Shown here in pieces: positions 26,852 through 35,607 of a stretch of 64,000 nucleotides of DNA (within the stretch, counting starts at the first letter, position 1; each line of letters begins with the position of its first letter). Below the pieces are notes generated by a model. That model had not been told where the DNA came from, made no database searches, and saw only the letters and a list, made by a program, of their open reading frames with translations. Position numbers and translations under genes: made by a program. The DNA comes from Nocardiopsis coralli (GTDB lineage Bacteria > Actinomycetota > Actinomycetes > Streptosporangiales > Streptosporangiaceae): assembly GCF_014892575.1 (NCBI RefSeq), contig NZ_JADBGI010000011.1, positions 124,293 through 188,292 of the forward strand, read 5' to 3'.

Positions 26852-26977
26852 GTCCCTCCTTCGGGGGGCGAGGTTGCCGCTTGAGAGCAATGTATCTCGT
26901 TTCACCCTGCCACTGGCGCAGGGCGGAGCAGATCGTGTCCGCACGGCGACGTACGAACACGAGACGAACGGTCGCCG

Positions 26978-27487
26978 TCAGTCATCGGAAGTACCCAGTG
27001 CGTCCAGTGCGTCGCCGTCCAGCCGGCGTACCGTCCAACCGTCCATCGGCACCGAGCCGAGGGACTCGTAGAAACGGATGGCGGGTGTGTTCCAGTCCAG
27101 GACACTCCACTCCAGCCGGCGGTAACCGCGTTCCACACAGATGCGGGCGAGGTTGCGCAGCAGAGCGGACCCGTGGCCCAGCGCCCGGTGTTCGGGACGC
27201 ACGTAGAGGTCCTCCAGGTGGATCCCGTGCCGGCCCGTCCACGTGGAATACGTCAGGAACCACAGAGCGAACCCGGCCGTGACGGGCGCACCGTCGTCGC
27301 CGGTGTGCTCGGCCACGTGCGCGAAGACCGCCGGGGCCTCCCCGAACAGAGCCCGGTGCAGGTCCCCCTCGGTGGCCACGACCGCGTCCGGTTCCTTCTC
27401 GTACTCGGCCAACTCCCCGATGAGCCGATGGATCTCGGGGACGTCGTCGGGGCGGGCGGGGCGGATCAAACGGATCACCTTGGTCAA
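26978..27487 (-). CDS. GNAT-family N-acetyltransferase
   Basis: 169 residues with the GNAT fold: IRPARPDDVPEIHRLIGELAEYE, YSTWTGRHGIHLEDLYVRPEHRALGHGSALL (the acetyl-CoA loop is RALGHG), then RRLEWSVLDWNTPAIRFYESLG. The HLEDLYV and WSVLDWN blocks are typical of diamine or thialysine acetyltransferases (SAT type), so a small amine is the likely substrate. TTG 27487 gives the longest form, but GTG 27478 is an equally reasonable start. It is a separate unit between the anti-sigma factor and a methyltransferase. Confidence 0.85.
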   Translation of the reverse strand: MTKVIRLIRPARPDDVPEIHRLIGELAEYEKEPDAVVATEGDLHRALFGEAPAVFAHVAEHTGDDGAPVTAGFALWFLTYSTWTGRHGIHLEDLYVRPEHRALGHGSALLRNLARICVERGYRRLEWSVLDWNTPAIRFYESLGSVPMDGWTVRRLDGDALDALGTSDD

Positions 27488-27552
27488 GGGCGGAATGTGT
27501 CGGTCCCTGCCAGCCTATGCGCAGGCCGGCGCCGCCCCGCGGCCCGAGACGG

Positions 27553-28134
27553 TCAGGGCCGGTGCGCGACCACACGTTCGATCGTCCCCAGCATCAGCCG
27601 GTCGTGGTGCCCCACACGGAAACCCGCCTCCACCGCGACCTCGCGCGGCAGTCGGCGGGGGTTGCGGCGGCGCTGCTCGACGAGGCGGAACGGCAGACGG
27701 GCCCGGCCGATGCGGTCGACCATGAGCAGGCGTCCCCCGGGCTCCAGGACCCGGTACATCTCCCGCATGGCCGCCGCCTGGTCGTCGACCGCGCCCAGTG
27801 TGAGTGTGCACATGACCGTGTCGAAGGAGCGGTCGGGGAAGTCGAGGTCCTGCACGTCACCCACGAGGAAACGGCCCGGCAGCGCCAGCTCGGCGGCGTG
27901 CTCACGGGCCCGCTCGATCTTGGCGGGGTCGGTGTCGATCGCGGTCAGCCGCACCTGCGGCGGGTAGAAGGGCAGGTTGCGCCCGGAACCCACACCCACC
28001 TCGAGGGTGCGCCCGCGCGCGCCCGCGCACAGCAGTTCCCTGGTCCGGTGCAGGACCGGCCCGGGAACGCGTTCGCCGTGGTCCTGCCGGTCGGCCGGGT
28101 CCACCCGGTGCCTGCGCTCCGAACGCGATGCCAT
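27553..28134 (-). CDS. Class I SAM-dependent methyltransferase
   Basis: 193 residues. LEVGVGSGRNLPFYP is the SAM loop (about residue 44), followed by LTAIDTDPAKIERARE with the ribose-binding Asp, GDVQDLDFPDRSFDTVMCTLTL, and MYRVLEPGGRLLMVDRI. This is a clear Methyltransf_11 enzyme with no substrate hint. ATG 28134 has CAGGAG upstream. It stands alone beside a short membrane protein. Confidence 0.9.
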   Translation of the reverse strand: MASRSERRHRVDPADRQDHGERVPGPVLHRTRELLCAGARGRTLEVGVGSGRNLPFYPPQVRLTAIDTDPAKIERAREHAAELALPGRFLVGDVQDLDFPDRSFDTVMCTLTLGAVDDQAAAMREMYRVLEPGGRLLMVDRIGRARLPFRLVEQRRRNPRRLPREVAVEAGFRVGHHDRLMLGTIERVVAHRP

Positions 28135-28233
28135 GCCACTCCTGGAAAGGGGATGTCCACACCATGACTCTGGGTCCCCTGCGTCTCCTGGTCAAGAGCG
28201 GCACGGCGGGTGATCGCCGGGGGCGCGTGCGTG

Positions 28234-28440
28234 TCAGGCCACGGTCGAGACCATGATCAGGAGCACGACGAGCGAGAACGCAGCGCCGAGCCGCTGCGCC
28301 ATGTACCAGGCGTCGCTGGGCTCGTTCTTCTCGGGGTTCTTGTACTGCCAGGCCGACAGATGCCAGAGCAGTTGGGGGCGGATGATGATGGCGAGGCACA
28401 TCAGCGACGCGAGCGCGACGAGCAGGTACAGGCCGGCCAT
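28234..28440 (-). CDS. Small two-helix membrane protein (DUF6199-like)
   Basis: 68 residues. Helix one (3-21) is followed by IRPQLLWHLSAWQYKNPEKNEPSD, a compact soluble loop, then helix two at 50-66. The RPxLLWxxxxWQYKNPExxEPSD pattern is, from memory, that of the actinobacterial DUF6199 family; function unknown. ATG 28440 has a strong GAGGAGG site. The longer open frame to 28575 runs into the upstream terminator hairpin and is unlikely. Confidence 0.75.
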   Translation of the reverse strand: MAGLYLLVALASLMCLAIIIRPQLLWHLSAWQYKNPEKNEPSDAWYMAQRLGAAFSLVVLLIMVSTVA

Positions 28441-28560
28441 GGGGGAGCCTCCTCGTTCCGGTCGGGCAGGGATGCGGAAGACCGCTACGGGTACTGACGC
28501 GACACGGGTGCACAGGGTTCGGTTCTCGGGGCAGATGTGGAGCAGGTCACCCGAGGTGCG

Positions 28561-28594
28561 CAGGGCCCCGCACACGCCCGTGTGCGGGGCCCTG
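28561..28594. terminator. Strong hairpin terminator after the amino-acid ABC operon
   Basis: CAGGGCCCCGCACACG (28561-28576) is the exact reverse complement of CGTGTGCGGGGCCCTG (28579-28594). It lies just past the end of the minus-strand ABC operon, with no T run. Confidence 0.75.
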
Positions 28595-28635
28595 GGAGGG
28601 TGCAGGAAGGAGCACCCGTGTGAGGCGGTCCGGCC

Positions 28636-29454
28636 TCAGAAGAGCACCTTGGACAGGAACGCCTGGGTGCGCTCGTGCTGCGGGTCGTTGAGGACCTCCA
28701 CCGGGGAACCGGACTCAACGATCGCGCCGTCGTCCATGAACACCAGGGAGTCGCCGACCTCGCGTGCGAACCCCATCTCGTGGGTGACCACGATCATCGT
28801 CATGCCGTTCCGGGCCAGGTCGCGCATGACGTCCAGGACCTCGCCGACCAGCTCCGGGTCGAGGGCGCTGGTGGGCTCGTCGAACAGCATGAGGCTCGGC
28901 TCCATCGCCAGCGCGCGGGCGATCGCCACACGCTGCTGCTGGCCACCGGAGAGCTGCTCGGGGTAGAAGTCGGCCTTGTCCGGCAGGCCCACCCGCTCCA
29001 GCAGTTCCCTGCCGCGTTCGGTCGCCTCGGCCTTGGGGACACGGTTGACCTGGACCGGCGCCTCGATGATGTTGCCCAGCGCGGTCAGGTGCGGGAACAG
29101 GTTGAAGCGCTGGAAGACCATGCCGATGTCGCTGCGCTGTGCGGCGATCTCGTGGTCGCGCAGTTCGTAGAGCCGCCCGCGCTTCTGCCGGAAGCCCATG
29201 AGCTCGCCGTTGACCCACAGGCGGCCCGCGGTCAGCTTCTCCAGGTGGTTGATGCACCGCAGGAACGTGGACTTGCCCGAACCGGACGGCCCGACCACGC
29301 ACATGACCTCACCGCGGCGCACCTCCAGGTCGATGCCCTTGAGCACCTCCAGGCGGCCGAAGCTCTTGTGCACGTTCTCCGCCACGACCAGGGCGTCGGA
29401 CGGCAGCTCCGCGCCCTCCGTGGTCTCGATGACGGCCTCGTTCTTCTCGCTCAT
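28636..29454 (-). CDS. Polar amino-acid ABC transporter ATPase (GlnQ-type)
   Basis: 272 residues. Walker A is [12 protein letters not shown], the Q-loop is [13 protein letters not shown], the signature is [15 protein letters not shown], Walker B is [14 protein letters not shown], and the H-loop is VTHEMGF. This is the canonical ATP-binding subunit of polar amino-acid importers, with about 15 extra residues at the N-terminus. ATG 29454 overlaps the permease stop. With the permease and binding protein it forms one operon transcribed in the order binding protein, permease, ATPase. Confidence 0.95.
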   Translation of the reverse strand: MSEKNEAVIETTEGAELPSDALVVAENVHKSFGRLEVLKGIDLEVRRGEVMCVVGPSGSGKSTFLRCINHLEKLTAGRLWVNGELMGFRQKRGRLYELRDHEIAAQRSDIGMVFQRFNLFPHLTALGNIIEAPVQVNRVPKAEATERGRELLERVGLPDKADFYPEQLSGGQQQRVAIARALAMEPSLMLFDEPTSALDPELVGEVLDVMRDLARNGMTMIVVTHEMGFAREVGDSLVFMDDGAIVESGSPVEVLNDPQHERTQAFLSKVLF

Positions 29455-30428
29455 CAGTGGGCCCCTCCGACCGTGCGGATCCTGGCGCCGCGCTGCTCGG
29501 GGTTGAACCGGCGCTCGATGAAGTACTGGCCGACCATCAGCACGCTCGTTGCGGCCAGGTACCAGAGGCAGGCCGCGACCAGCATCGGGAAGATCTGGTA
29601 CGTGCTCGTGCCGATGGCCTGGAGCTGGTAGAACAGCTCGATCGTCACCGGCACGTACGCCAGCAACGCGGTGTCCTTGAGCATCGCGATGGTCTCGTTG
29701 CCGGTCGGCGGGATGACCACGCGCATGGCCTGCGGCAGGGTGATGCGGCGCAGGATCTTGCCGCGGCTCATGCCCAGCGCCTGGGCCGCCTCGGTCTGGC
29801 CCTTGTTCACCGACTGCAGGCCGGCGCGGATGATCTCGGCCATGTAGGCGCCCTCGGACAGCGACAGCGCCAGGAGACCGGCCATGTACCCGCTCAGGAC
29901 GGTGCGCACGTCGATCTCGAAGAAGCGGGCGTCGCCCTCCAGGCCCAGCAGCGGCATCCAGTAGTTGTCGAACGGCAGCCCGATGTGGATGGTCGAGTAC
30001 AGGATCGCCAGGTTGCCGAAGAGCACGGCGAGGACGAGCCGGGGCACGCCGCGGAAGAACCACGTGTACAGCCAGGAGACGGTGACCAGCACGGGGTTGC
30101 CGGACAGGCGCATGACCGCGAGCAGGATGCCCAGCAGGATGCCGATGATCATCGAGAGCACGGTCGCGCTGAGGGTCACCCCGACACCGCGCAGCACCGG
30201 CTCGGAGAACATGTTCTCCCACATGAACGGCCAGTTGAAGGCGTCGTTCGTGAACAGCATGTGCACGAACATCGCGGCGAGGACCAGGACGACACCCGCG
30301 GCGACCCACCGTTCCGGGTATCGGACGGGGACGGCGGCGATCGGTTCGGCGGGGCGGCTCGGCTGCGGGTTGTCCGGTGCCGGGCCCTCCGCCGGTTCGG
30401 TCGGTGTGGACACAGATCGGTCTTTCAC
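29454..30428 (-). CDS. Polar amino-acid ABC transporter permease
   Basis: 324 residues with a disordered Pro-rich start, an early helix (about 34-54), then the HisM/GlnP-type permease core with five to six helices. The EAA loop that contacts the ATPase is visible at [26 protein letters not shown] single permease gene implies a homodimer, as for GlnP. GTG 30428 is used; GTG 30413 is also possible. Substrate choice is set by the binding protein encoded next to it. Confidence 0.93.
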   Translation of the reverse strand: MKDRSVSTPTEPAEGPAPDNPQPSRPAEPIAAVPVRYPERWVAAGVVLVLAAMFVHMLFTNDAFNWPFMWENMFSEPVLRGVGVTLSATVLSMIIGILLGILLAVMRLSGNPVLVTVSWLYTWFFRGVPRLVLAVLFGNLAILYSTIHIGLPFDNYWMPLLGLEGDARFFEIDVRTVLSGYMAGLLALSLSEGAYMAEIIRAGLQSVNKGQTEAAQALGMSRGKILRRITLPQAMRVVIPPTGNETIAMLKDTALLAYVPVTIELFYQLQAIGTSTYQIFPMLVAACLWYLAATSVLMVGQYFIERRFNPEQRGARIRTVGGAH

Positions 30429-30542
30429 TCGTGCGCTCGGCGGTGGGCCGCCGAGCGCTGGACGGGAGAAGGGCGGGCGCCGGGTACGCGCCCGCCCGGA
30501 GCCGGGGGAGGGGGATGGAGCGGGGCCGGAGGGGAACCGGTG

Positions 30543-31394
30543 TTACTCGTCGACGTCGGGGTTGAGCTCGGCGGAGTCGACGGCGCCGACGTCGATGCCC
30601 CACTCCTCGAGGATCTCCTCGTAGGTGCCGTTCTCCATGATCGTGTTGAACGCCTCGGCGAGCTCCTCGGCCAGCTCGGTGTCGTCCTGGTGCATCACGA
30701 TGCCGTAGGGGGCGGCGTCGTACTGGTCGCCGATGAACTCGAGGACACCCTCGCCGGTCTGCTCCAGGGCGTAGGCGGAGGTGGGCATGTCCGCGAGGGA
30801 GGCGTCGTTGACACCGGAGACGACGGTCTCGGTGGCCTGCGGCTGGTTCGGGAACTTCTCGATGGTGATCGGGTCGTCGCCGTCCTCGACACAGGCCTCG
30901 CTGCGGGCCTCGATGTCGTCGTCGTGCGTGGTGCCGGTCTGCACCGCGATCCGCATGCCGCAGGCGTCGTCCGGGTCGACGTCCTCGGGGTTGCCCTCCT
31001 GGGCGAACCACTGCGTCCCGGAGGAGAAGTAGCCGACCATGTTGACCTGCTCCATGCGCTCCTCGGTGATGGTGAAGGAGGAGGAACCCATGTCGTAGTT
31101 GCCGGAGTCCACGCCCATGATGATGCGGTCGAAGTTGGCGGGCTCCCAGTCGGCCTGCATGTCCATCTCGGCCAGCGCGGCCTCGAGGAGCTCGACGTTG
31201 AAACCGAGCACGGTCTCGCCGTCGGTGTCCAGGTACTCGCCGGGCGGGTACTCGGCCTCGACACCGATGGTGACGGTCTCGCCGGAGGCCTCGTCCGCCT
31301 CGCCCTCGCTGCCGCAGCCGGCCAGGACCAGGGCGGCGGTCAGGGGGAGGGCACCGAGGGCGTAACGGCGCGATGATCGCGTACGCAGGGCCAT
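30543..31394 (-). CDS. Amino-acid ABC transporter substrate-binding lipoprotein
   Basis: About 283 residues. An Arg-rich lipoprotein signal ends in LVLAGC (lipobox Cys at about residue 27). A family-3 solute-binding domain follows ([48 protein letters not shown], and a late [15 protein letters not shown]). The protein is highly acidic. The binding pocket suggests a polar amino acid, but which one cannot be told. ATG 31394 has AAGGAG upstream. It is first of the operon and 115 bases from the permease. Confidence 0.92.
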   Translation of the reverse strand: MALRTRSSRRYALGALPLTAALVLAGCGSEGEADEASGETVTIGVEAEYPPGEYLDTDGETVLGFNVELLEAALAEMDMQADWEPANFDRIIMGVDSGNYDMGSSSFTITEERMEQVNMVGYFSSGTQWFAQEGNPEDVDPDDACGMRIAVQTGTTHDDDIEARSEACVEDGDDPITIEKFPNQPQATETVVSGVNDASLADMPTSAYALEQTGEGVLEFIGDQYDAAPYGIVMHQDDTELAEELAEAFNTIMENGTYEEILEEWGIDVGAVDSAELNPDVDE

Positions 31395-31766
31395 GTGCGG
31401 TCTCCTTCTTCCTTCTTCATGAAGTGACTGGTCGGAGACGATTGAGGGGTCCACCGCCCAGGTCTGTGCGACATTCGGGACATAACGGTAATCGTCGGTG
31501 CCGCCTCATCCTGCACACCCGCGATTTTCCTCGGATCACCGTTGTGAGAGGATTGGGTAACGGGTCATCCCCGACTGATGAGGCGGCCGCGCAGTACTCG
31601 CATAGGAGTCCGGCGAAGCACGACTCCCCGGCGACATCACCGGTCATGGCCGACCGGCGCCGGAGGAGCTCCCCTAGCACCCCACGTCTTCGCACGCAGG
31701 CCGCGTTCCATCCACCACCGCCCGCCGTCATGGCCGACGGAAGGCGGCAGTACAGACCTGAAGGGT
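31395..31766. other. Divergent promoter region, ABC operon and malic enzyme
   Basis: About 370 bases with no gene I can support. It is moderately AT-enriched at 31480-31560, where GGGACATAACGGTAATC and GAGAGGATTGGGTAAC look promoter-like without a clear -35/-10 pair. GGAGTC (31605-31610) and GACTCC (31622-31627) could form a small hairpin in the malic enzyme leader. Confidence 0.4.
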
Positions 31767-32972
31767 TTGAGTGAGTTGACCACCGTTTCGCGTACCCAGA
31801 ACCCGGATAACTCCGCCGCGCAGCGTGACGAGGACCCGGCCTTCGCCCTGCACCGGGGCGGCAAGCTGCACGTGAACTCGTCCGTCGACGTCAACGACCA
31901 CGAAGGGCTCTCCCTGGCCTACACGCCCGGGGTCGCCCGTGTCTGCGACGCCATCGCCGACGAGCCCGAGCTCGTCGACACCTACACGTGGAAGAGCAAC
32001 CTGGTCGCCGTCGTCACCGACGGCACCGCCGTTCTGGGCCTGGGCAACATCGGCCCCGAGGCCTCCCTGCCGGTCATGGAGGGCAAGTCCCTCCTCTTCA
32101 AGCAGTTCGCGGGTGTCGACTCCGTCCCGATCGCGCTCACCTGCAGCGACGTGGACGAGTTCGTCGAGACCGTCGCGCGCATGTCGCCCTCCTTCGGCGG
32201 GATCAACCTGGAGGACATCGCCGCCCCGCGCTGCTTCGAGATCGAGGCACGCCTGCGCGAGCGCCTCGACATCCCCGTCTTCCACGACGACCAGCACGGC
32301 ACCGCGATCGTGACCGTCGCCGCCCTGCAGAACGCCGCCCGCCTGAGCGGGCGCAGCCTGGCCGACCTCCGAGCCGTCGTCTCCGGCGCCGGCGCCGCGG
32401 GTGTCTCGGTCACCAAGATGCTCGTCGACGCGGGCATCGGCGACATCGCCGTCGCCGACTCCAAGGGCCTGATCCACGAGGGCCGCGACGGGCTCACCCC
32501 CGTCAAGCGCGAGCTGGCCGGGATCAGCAACAAGGCCGGGCTGACCGGCTCCATCGAGTCCGCCCTCGAGGGCGCCGACGTCTTCATCGGGCTCTCCGCC
32601 GGGGAGGTCGGTGAATCGGTCGTGTCCACCATGGCCGAGGACGCCATCATCTTCGCGATGGCCAACCCCAACCCCGAGGTGCACCCCGACGTCGCGCGTA
32701 AGTACGCCGGTGTCGTGGCGACCGGGCGCAGTGACTTCCCGAACCAGATCAACAACGTGCTGGCCTTCCCCGGGATGTTCCGTGGCGCGTTCGACGCCGG
32801 CGCCAGCGACATCACCGAGAACATGAAGCAGGCCGCCGCGCGTGCGCTGGCCGACCTCGTCGGGGACGACCTGTCCGCCGACTACGTCATCCCCAGCGCC
32901 TTCGATTCGCGGGTCGCGCCCGCCGTCGCGCGGGCCGTGGCCGAGCAGGCGCGCGCCGACGGCGTCGCCTGA
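31767..32972 (+). CDS. NAD(P)-dependent malic enzyme
   Basis: About 401 residues, the length of the short bacterial type. It oxidatively decarboxylates malate to pyruvate. Visible are the malate domain (SLAYTPGVARVCDAI, TDGTAVLGLGNIGPEASLPVMEGKS, FVETVARMSPSFGGINLEDI), the metal site around IPVFHDDQHGTAIV, and a Rossmann domain (VSGAGAAGVSVTKML, IAVADSKGLI). Cofactor preference is not certain. No ATG is available near the N-terminus; TTG 31767 or TTG 31776 is the start, both weakly supported. A strong terminator follows. Confidence 0.93.
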   Translation: MSELTTVSRTQNPDNSAAQRDEDPAFALHRGGKLHVNSSVDVNDHEGLSLAYTPGVARVCDAIADEPELVDTYTWKSNLVAVVTDGTAVLGLGNIGPEASLPVMEGKSLLFKQFAGVDSVPIALTCSDVDEFVETVARMSPSFGGINLEDIAAPRCFEIEARLRERLDIPVFHDDQHGTAIVTVAALQNAARLSGRSLADLRAVVSGAGAAGVSVTKMLVDAGIGDIAVADSKGLIHEGRDGLTPVKRELAGISNKAGLTGSIESALEGADVFIGLSAGEVGESVVSTMAEDAIIFAMANPNPEVHPDVARKYAGVVATGRSDFPNQINNVLAFPGMFRGAFDAGASDITENMKQAAARALADLVGDDLSADYVIPSAFDSRVAPAVARAVAEQARADGVA

Positions 32973-32986
32973 CCCACCACGCACGA

Positions 32987-33023
32987 GGGCGGGGCCGGTT
33001 CCGACCGACCCCGCCCTTCTTCT
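32987..33023 (+). terminator. Terminator after malic enzyme
   Basis: GGGCGGGG (32987-32994) pairs with CCCCGCCC (33009-33016), followed by TTCTTCT. A clear intrinsic terminator for the malic enzyme gene. Confidence 0.85.
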
Positions 33024-33059
33024 GTCACCGCTCGCGCCACGGGGGACGTGTCCGAGTGG

Positions 33060-33250
33060 TCACGGCGAAAGTCCGGGTGGCCCGAACTCCTCGATGAGCC
33101 CGATGAGGGCCTCGCGCAGATCGGCGACGGCGGATCCGGGGTCGTCTCCCACCCCGTGGGCACCGCCCCGGGGTGGAGTTCTGCGTGGGCGCACCACACC
33201 CCGTCTTCGTCCTGCTCGACGGCGTACTCGACGTGCGGGGTCTGGGACAT
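33060..33250 (-). pseudogene. Frameshifted HicB-like small protein gene
   Basis: ATG 33250 follows a strong GGAGGAG site and reads MSQTPHVEYAVEQDEDG, then VWCAHAELHPG, a HicB-type opening. This frame then turns into Pro/Ser-rich nonsense. The second half of such a protein, GAHGVGDDPGSAVADLREAL followed by an IGLIEEFG end, is found in a neighbouring frame that stops at 33060. The switch falls in a C4-G4-C run near 33165-33180 and equals one missing base, most simply one G. It is either a real pseudogene, a sequencing error in a G run, or slippage. Rejoined, the product would have about 63 residues and could be an antitoxin-like RNA-binding protein. No HicA toxin is nearby. Confidence 0.65.
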
Positions 33251-33353
33251 GCACGCTCCTCCTGTCTGTGCGCCTGATGACAGGCTCGCACGAGAGCGGG
33301 AGGGTGTGTGCCTTCGTGCGGGGCGGTCGTACACCGGTGCGGGCACACGTGAA

Positions 33354-33390
33354 GGCCCGGGAGGCGCGCCCCCGCGTCGCCTCCCGGGCC
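33354..33390. terminator. Hairpin terminator after the PadR gene
   Basis: GGCCCGGGAGGCG (33354-33366) and CGCCTCCCGGGCC (33378-33390) are perfect 13-base arms around an 11-base loop, 18 bases beyond the PadR stop on the minus strand. Confidence 0.8.
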
Positions 33391-33407
33391 CCTGTGCAGT
33401 GCGGGGG

Positions 33408-34358
33408 TCAGTCCCCCTTGGTGGGCTCGCCGTCCTCGTCGACGGCGGCGCCCCACGGGTCTCCGTCCGCGCCCGTTTCGCGGGGACGGTCGTCCCGGGC
33501 TGCCTCCGGTTCCGGGGCCGGGTCCTCGGAACCGCCGCGCGGCGGGCCCCAGGAACGCACGTCCCGGCGGATGACCTCGACGGTCTCGTCGAGGATGCGC
33601 CGCAGGTCGCCGGCGGCCGCGCCGCCGACACTGCCGGCCTCGCGCACCACGTCCCGCACCCGGTCGCTGAAGTCGCGCAGCTCCCGGTCGAACGCGTGGC
33701 TCCCCGAGCTGCCCCTGTCGTCGCCGGAGGCCTGCTCACCGTCGGAGCCCTCCTCACGGTCGGCGGACCGCTCCTCCCCGGAGGGCCCTTCGTTCTCCTG
33801 CGAGCCCCGCCAGGACGAGCCCAGGTTGCTGAACGAGCGGGTGAAGCGCACCCACTCCTCGGTCAGGCTCGGGCCCTGCCGCTCGGAGCCCCGGTCGTCG
33901 GAACCGCGCTCCCCGTCGGGCTGCTCGGGTCCGGAACCCTGCTCGGGCCCGGAACCGTCGGCGTTCCCTTCCTCACGGCGGGCCTGGGAGAACTTGAGCT
34001 CCTCCCGCAGCGAGCTGATCGTGGCGCGCACGTCCTGCTTCACCGCACGGGCGATGTCGCGCACCGAGTCGGTGATCTCCTGCTCCAGGTCGTCGAGGTC
34101 GCTCTCGCGCTCGCGCAGCTCCTCACGCCCCTTGTCGGTGAGGCGGTAGACCTTGCGGCCGCCCTCCTCGGTGTGCGTGACCAGGCCCTCCTCCTCAAGG
34201 CGGGCCAGCCGCGGGTAGATCGTGCCGGGGGAGGGCGAGTACACGCCCAGGAACCGGTCGCGCAGCAGGCTGATGATCTCGTAGCCGTGCCGGGGGCTCT
34301 CGTCCAGCATCTTGAGCAGATACAGGCGGAGTCTGCCGTGGCCGAAGATGGTGCTCAT
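33408..34358 (-). CDS. PadR-family regulator with long charged C-terminal extension
   Basis: 316 residues. A standard PadR winged helix is at about 8-80 (LRLYLLKMLDESPRHGYEI, SPSPGTIYPRLARLEEEGLV, GRKVYRLTDKGREEL), followed by a coiled-coil-like acidic helix (RERESDLDDLEQEI). The last 200 residues are very rich in Glu, Ser, Asp, Gly and Gln and largely disordered, with a predicted helix at about 230-265. PadR proteins are usually 110-190 residues, so the tail is unusual. The ATG directly follows the stop of the DUF4097 gene. It probably represses its own operon through the paired repeats at 35242-35281. Confidence 0.88.
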   Translation of the reverse strand: MSTIFGHGRLRLYLLKMLDESPRHGYEIISLLRDRFLGVYSPSPGTIYPRLARLEEEGLVTHTEEGGRKVYRLTDKGREELRERESDLDDLEQEITDSVRDIARAVKQDVRATISSLREELKFSQARREEGNADGSGPEQGSGPEQPDGERGSDDRGSERQGPSLTEEWVRFTRSFSNLGSSWRGSQENEGPSGEERSADREEGSDGEQASGDDRGSSGSHAFDRELRDFSDRVRDVVREAGSVGGAAAGDLRRILDETVEVIRRDVRSWGPPRGGSEDPAPEPEAARDDRPRETGADGDPWGAAVDEDGEPTKGD

Positions 34359-35210
34359 TCAGGCCCCCTCGGGGATCGCCGCGGGTGCCTCGGGCGCACG
34401 CCGCAGCAGGGCGGTGCGTCCGGACACGGTGGTGGTGGAGATGGAGGCGGGGTCGACGCCCATACCGATCGCGCCGCTCAGCGCGTTGCGGGCGGTCGCG
34501 GTCTTGCGGTCGAGCCCGAAGTCGGAGTCCAGGTTCCCGGTGACCGAACGCAGTTCCGCCGAGGCCGAGGTCTCCGCGGGCACCCGCAGGGCGATCTCGC
34601 CGGAGACCGTCTTGAGCCGCACCTTCGCCGAGGGGGTGAGGTCCGAGTCGGCCAGGATCTGACCCGACGCGGTGTTGGCCCGCAGCGACGACAGCCGCCC
34701 GCCGGCCACCGCGATGCGCCCGCTCGCGCTGTTGAAGGTCAGGCTGCCGCCCGGCCCGCGCACCGACACGTCGGCCGAGGCGGTGTTGATGTCGGTGTCG
34801 CCGGAGACGTCGTCGAGGGTGACCTCGCCCGTCCCGGTCTTGATGTTGGTCCGCGAGGTCAGCCCCGCCGCCACGACCGGCGCGCTCGCGGTGGTGACCT
34901 CGACGGGGCACTGGGACGGGACCCGCAGGTTGACCGTGGCCCTGCGCGAACCCACGCCCTTGTAGTTGCCGAGCTGCACCGGCTTGAGCCGGTCGAGCAG
35001 TCCCTGCGCGGTGAGGTCCTCGTAGTGGATGGTGAGGATGCCCGCCTCCTGGGAGACCGTGACCGGCTCGCCGACCACGTCGGTGATCTCGAAGGTCACG
35101 GGGTCGTCCGTGGGCAGGATGTTGACGTGGCCGCCGATGATCCGGACGCGCAACGCGACGATGCCGTCCAGGGTCTGGGTCGTCGGCCTGTCGACGGTCC
35201 AGTGTGACAT
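34359..35210 (-). CDS. DUF4097 beta-strand repeat protein
   Basis: About 283 residues with the right-handed beta-helix signature of DUF4097: repeated short strands of the type GEVTLDDVSGDTDINTASADVSV, SGRIAVAGG, and SGEIALRVP. There is no signal peptide or membrane helix, so it is probably cytoplasmic. These proteins are commonly encoded with PadR regulators in actinobacteria. Their function is unknown; an adhesin-like or ligand-sensing partner role is possible. ATG 35210 is supported by the conserved start MSHWTVDRP, although the ribosome site is weak. Confidence 0.85.
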   Translation of the reverse strand: MSHWTVDRPTTQTLDGIVALRVRIIGGHVNILPTDDPVTFEITDVVGEPVTVSQEAGILTIHYEDLTAQGLLDRLKPVQLGNYKGVGSRRATVNLRVPSQCPVEVTTASAPVVAAGLTSRTNIKTGTGEVTLDDVSGDTDINTASADVSVRGPGGSLTFNSASGRIAVAGGRLSSLRANTASGQILADSDLTPSAKVRLKTVSGEIALRVPAETSASAELRSVTGNLDSDFGLDRKTATARNALSGAIGMGVDPASISTTTVSGRTALLRRAPEAPAAIPEGA

Positions 35211-35241
35211 CTGAGAGATCCCTTCGCTCGCTCCGTGCCCT

Positions 35242-35281
35242 TCACGATATGTCGCGAGTGGGGTGAACTCAAGATATGTCG
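35242..35281. promoter_or_regulatory. Twin 13-bp repeats, candidate PadR operators
   Basis: TCACGATATGTCG (35242-35254) and TCAAGATATGTCG (35269-35281) match at 12 of 13 positions and are 27 bases apart, upstream of the DUF4097-padR operon. A minus-strand promoter reading TTGAGT (35272-35267), 17 bases, TATCGT (35249-35244) lies across them, so binding to the repeats would block transcription. Confidence 0.6.
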
Positions 35282-35421
35282 TGGATCCTGGGGGCACGGT
35301 CCGGGGCACCTCGGGGGTGCCTCGGGGACGACCCCGAACAGGGCCGCGGACCAGGACCCCGGACACACGGAAGGGGCCCGGGCCCGCGTGCTGCGGACCC
35401 GGGCCCCTCGGCCGGTACTGC

Positions 35422-35601
35422 CTACTCGTCGTCCTCGTCTTCCAACCGGGCCAGCCAGGTGGCCAGGCGGTCGACCGGGGTCTCGAACTCGGGGTTCAGG
35501 TCGGTGAACACCCGCAGCTGCTCGGAGAGCCAGGCGAAGCTGAACTCCTCGTCACCGCGGCGGTTCTCCAGTTCCTCGATCCCACGATCCGTGTAATACA
35601 T
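35422..35601 (-). CDS. DUF6104 small acidic protein
   Basis: 59 residues beginning MYYTDRGIEELENRRGDEE and ending in a run of Asp/Glu. The sequence pattern (FAWLSEQLRVFTDLNPEFETPVDRLATWLARL) is typical of a conserved actinobacterial family I know as DUF6104, function unknown. ATG 35601 has AAGAGG four bases upstream. That ribosome site overlaps the end of the 134-bp repeat array, so its leader is repeat DNA. Confidence 0.8.
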   Translation of the reverse strand: MYYTDRGIEELENRRGDEEFSFAWLSEQLRVFTDLNPEFETPVDRLATWLARLEDEDDE

Positions 35602-35607
35602 GTACCT

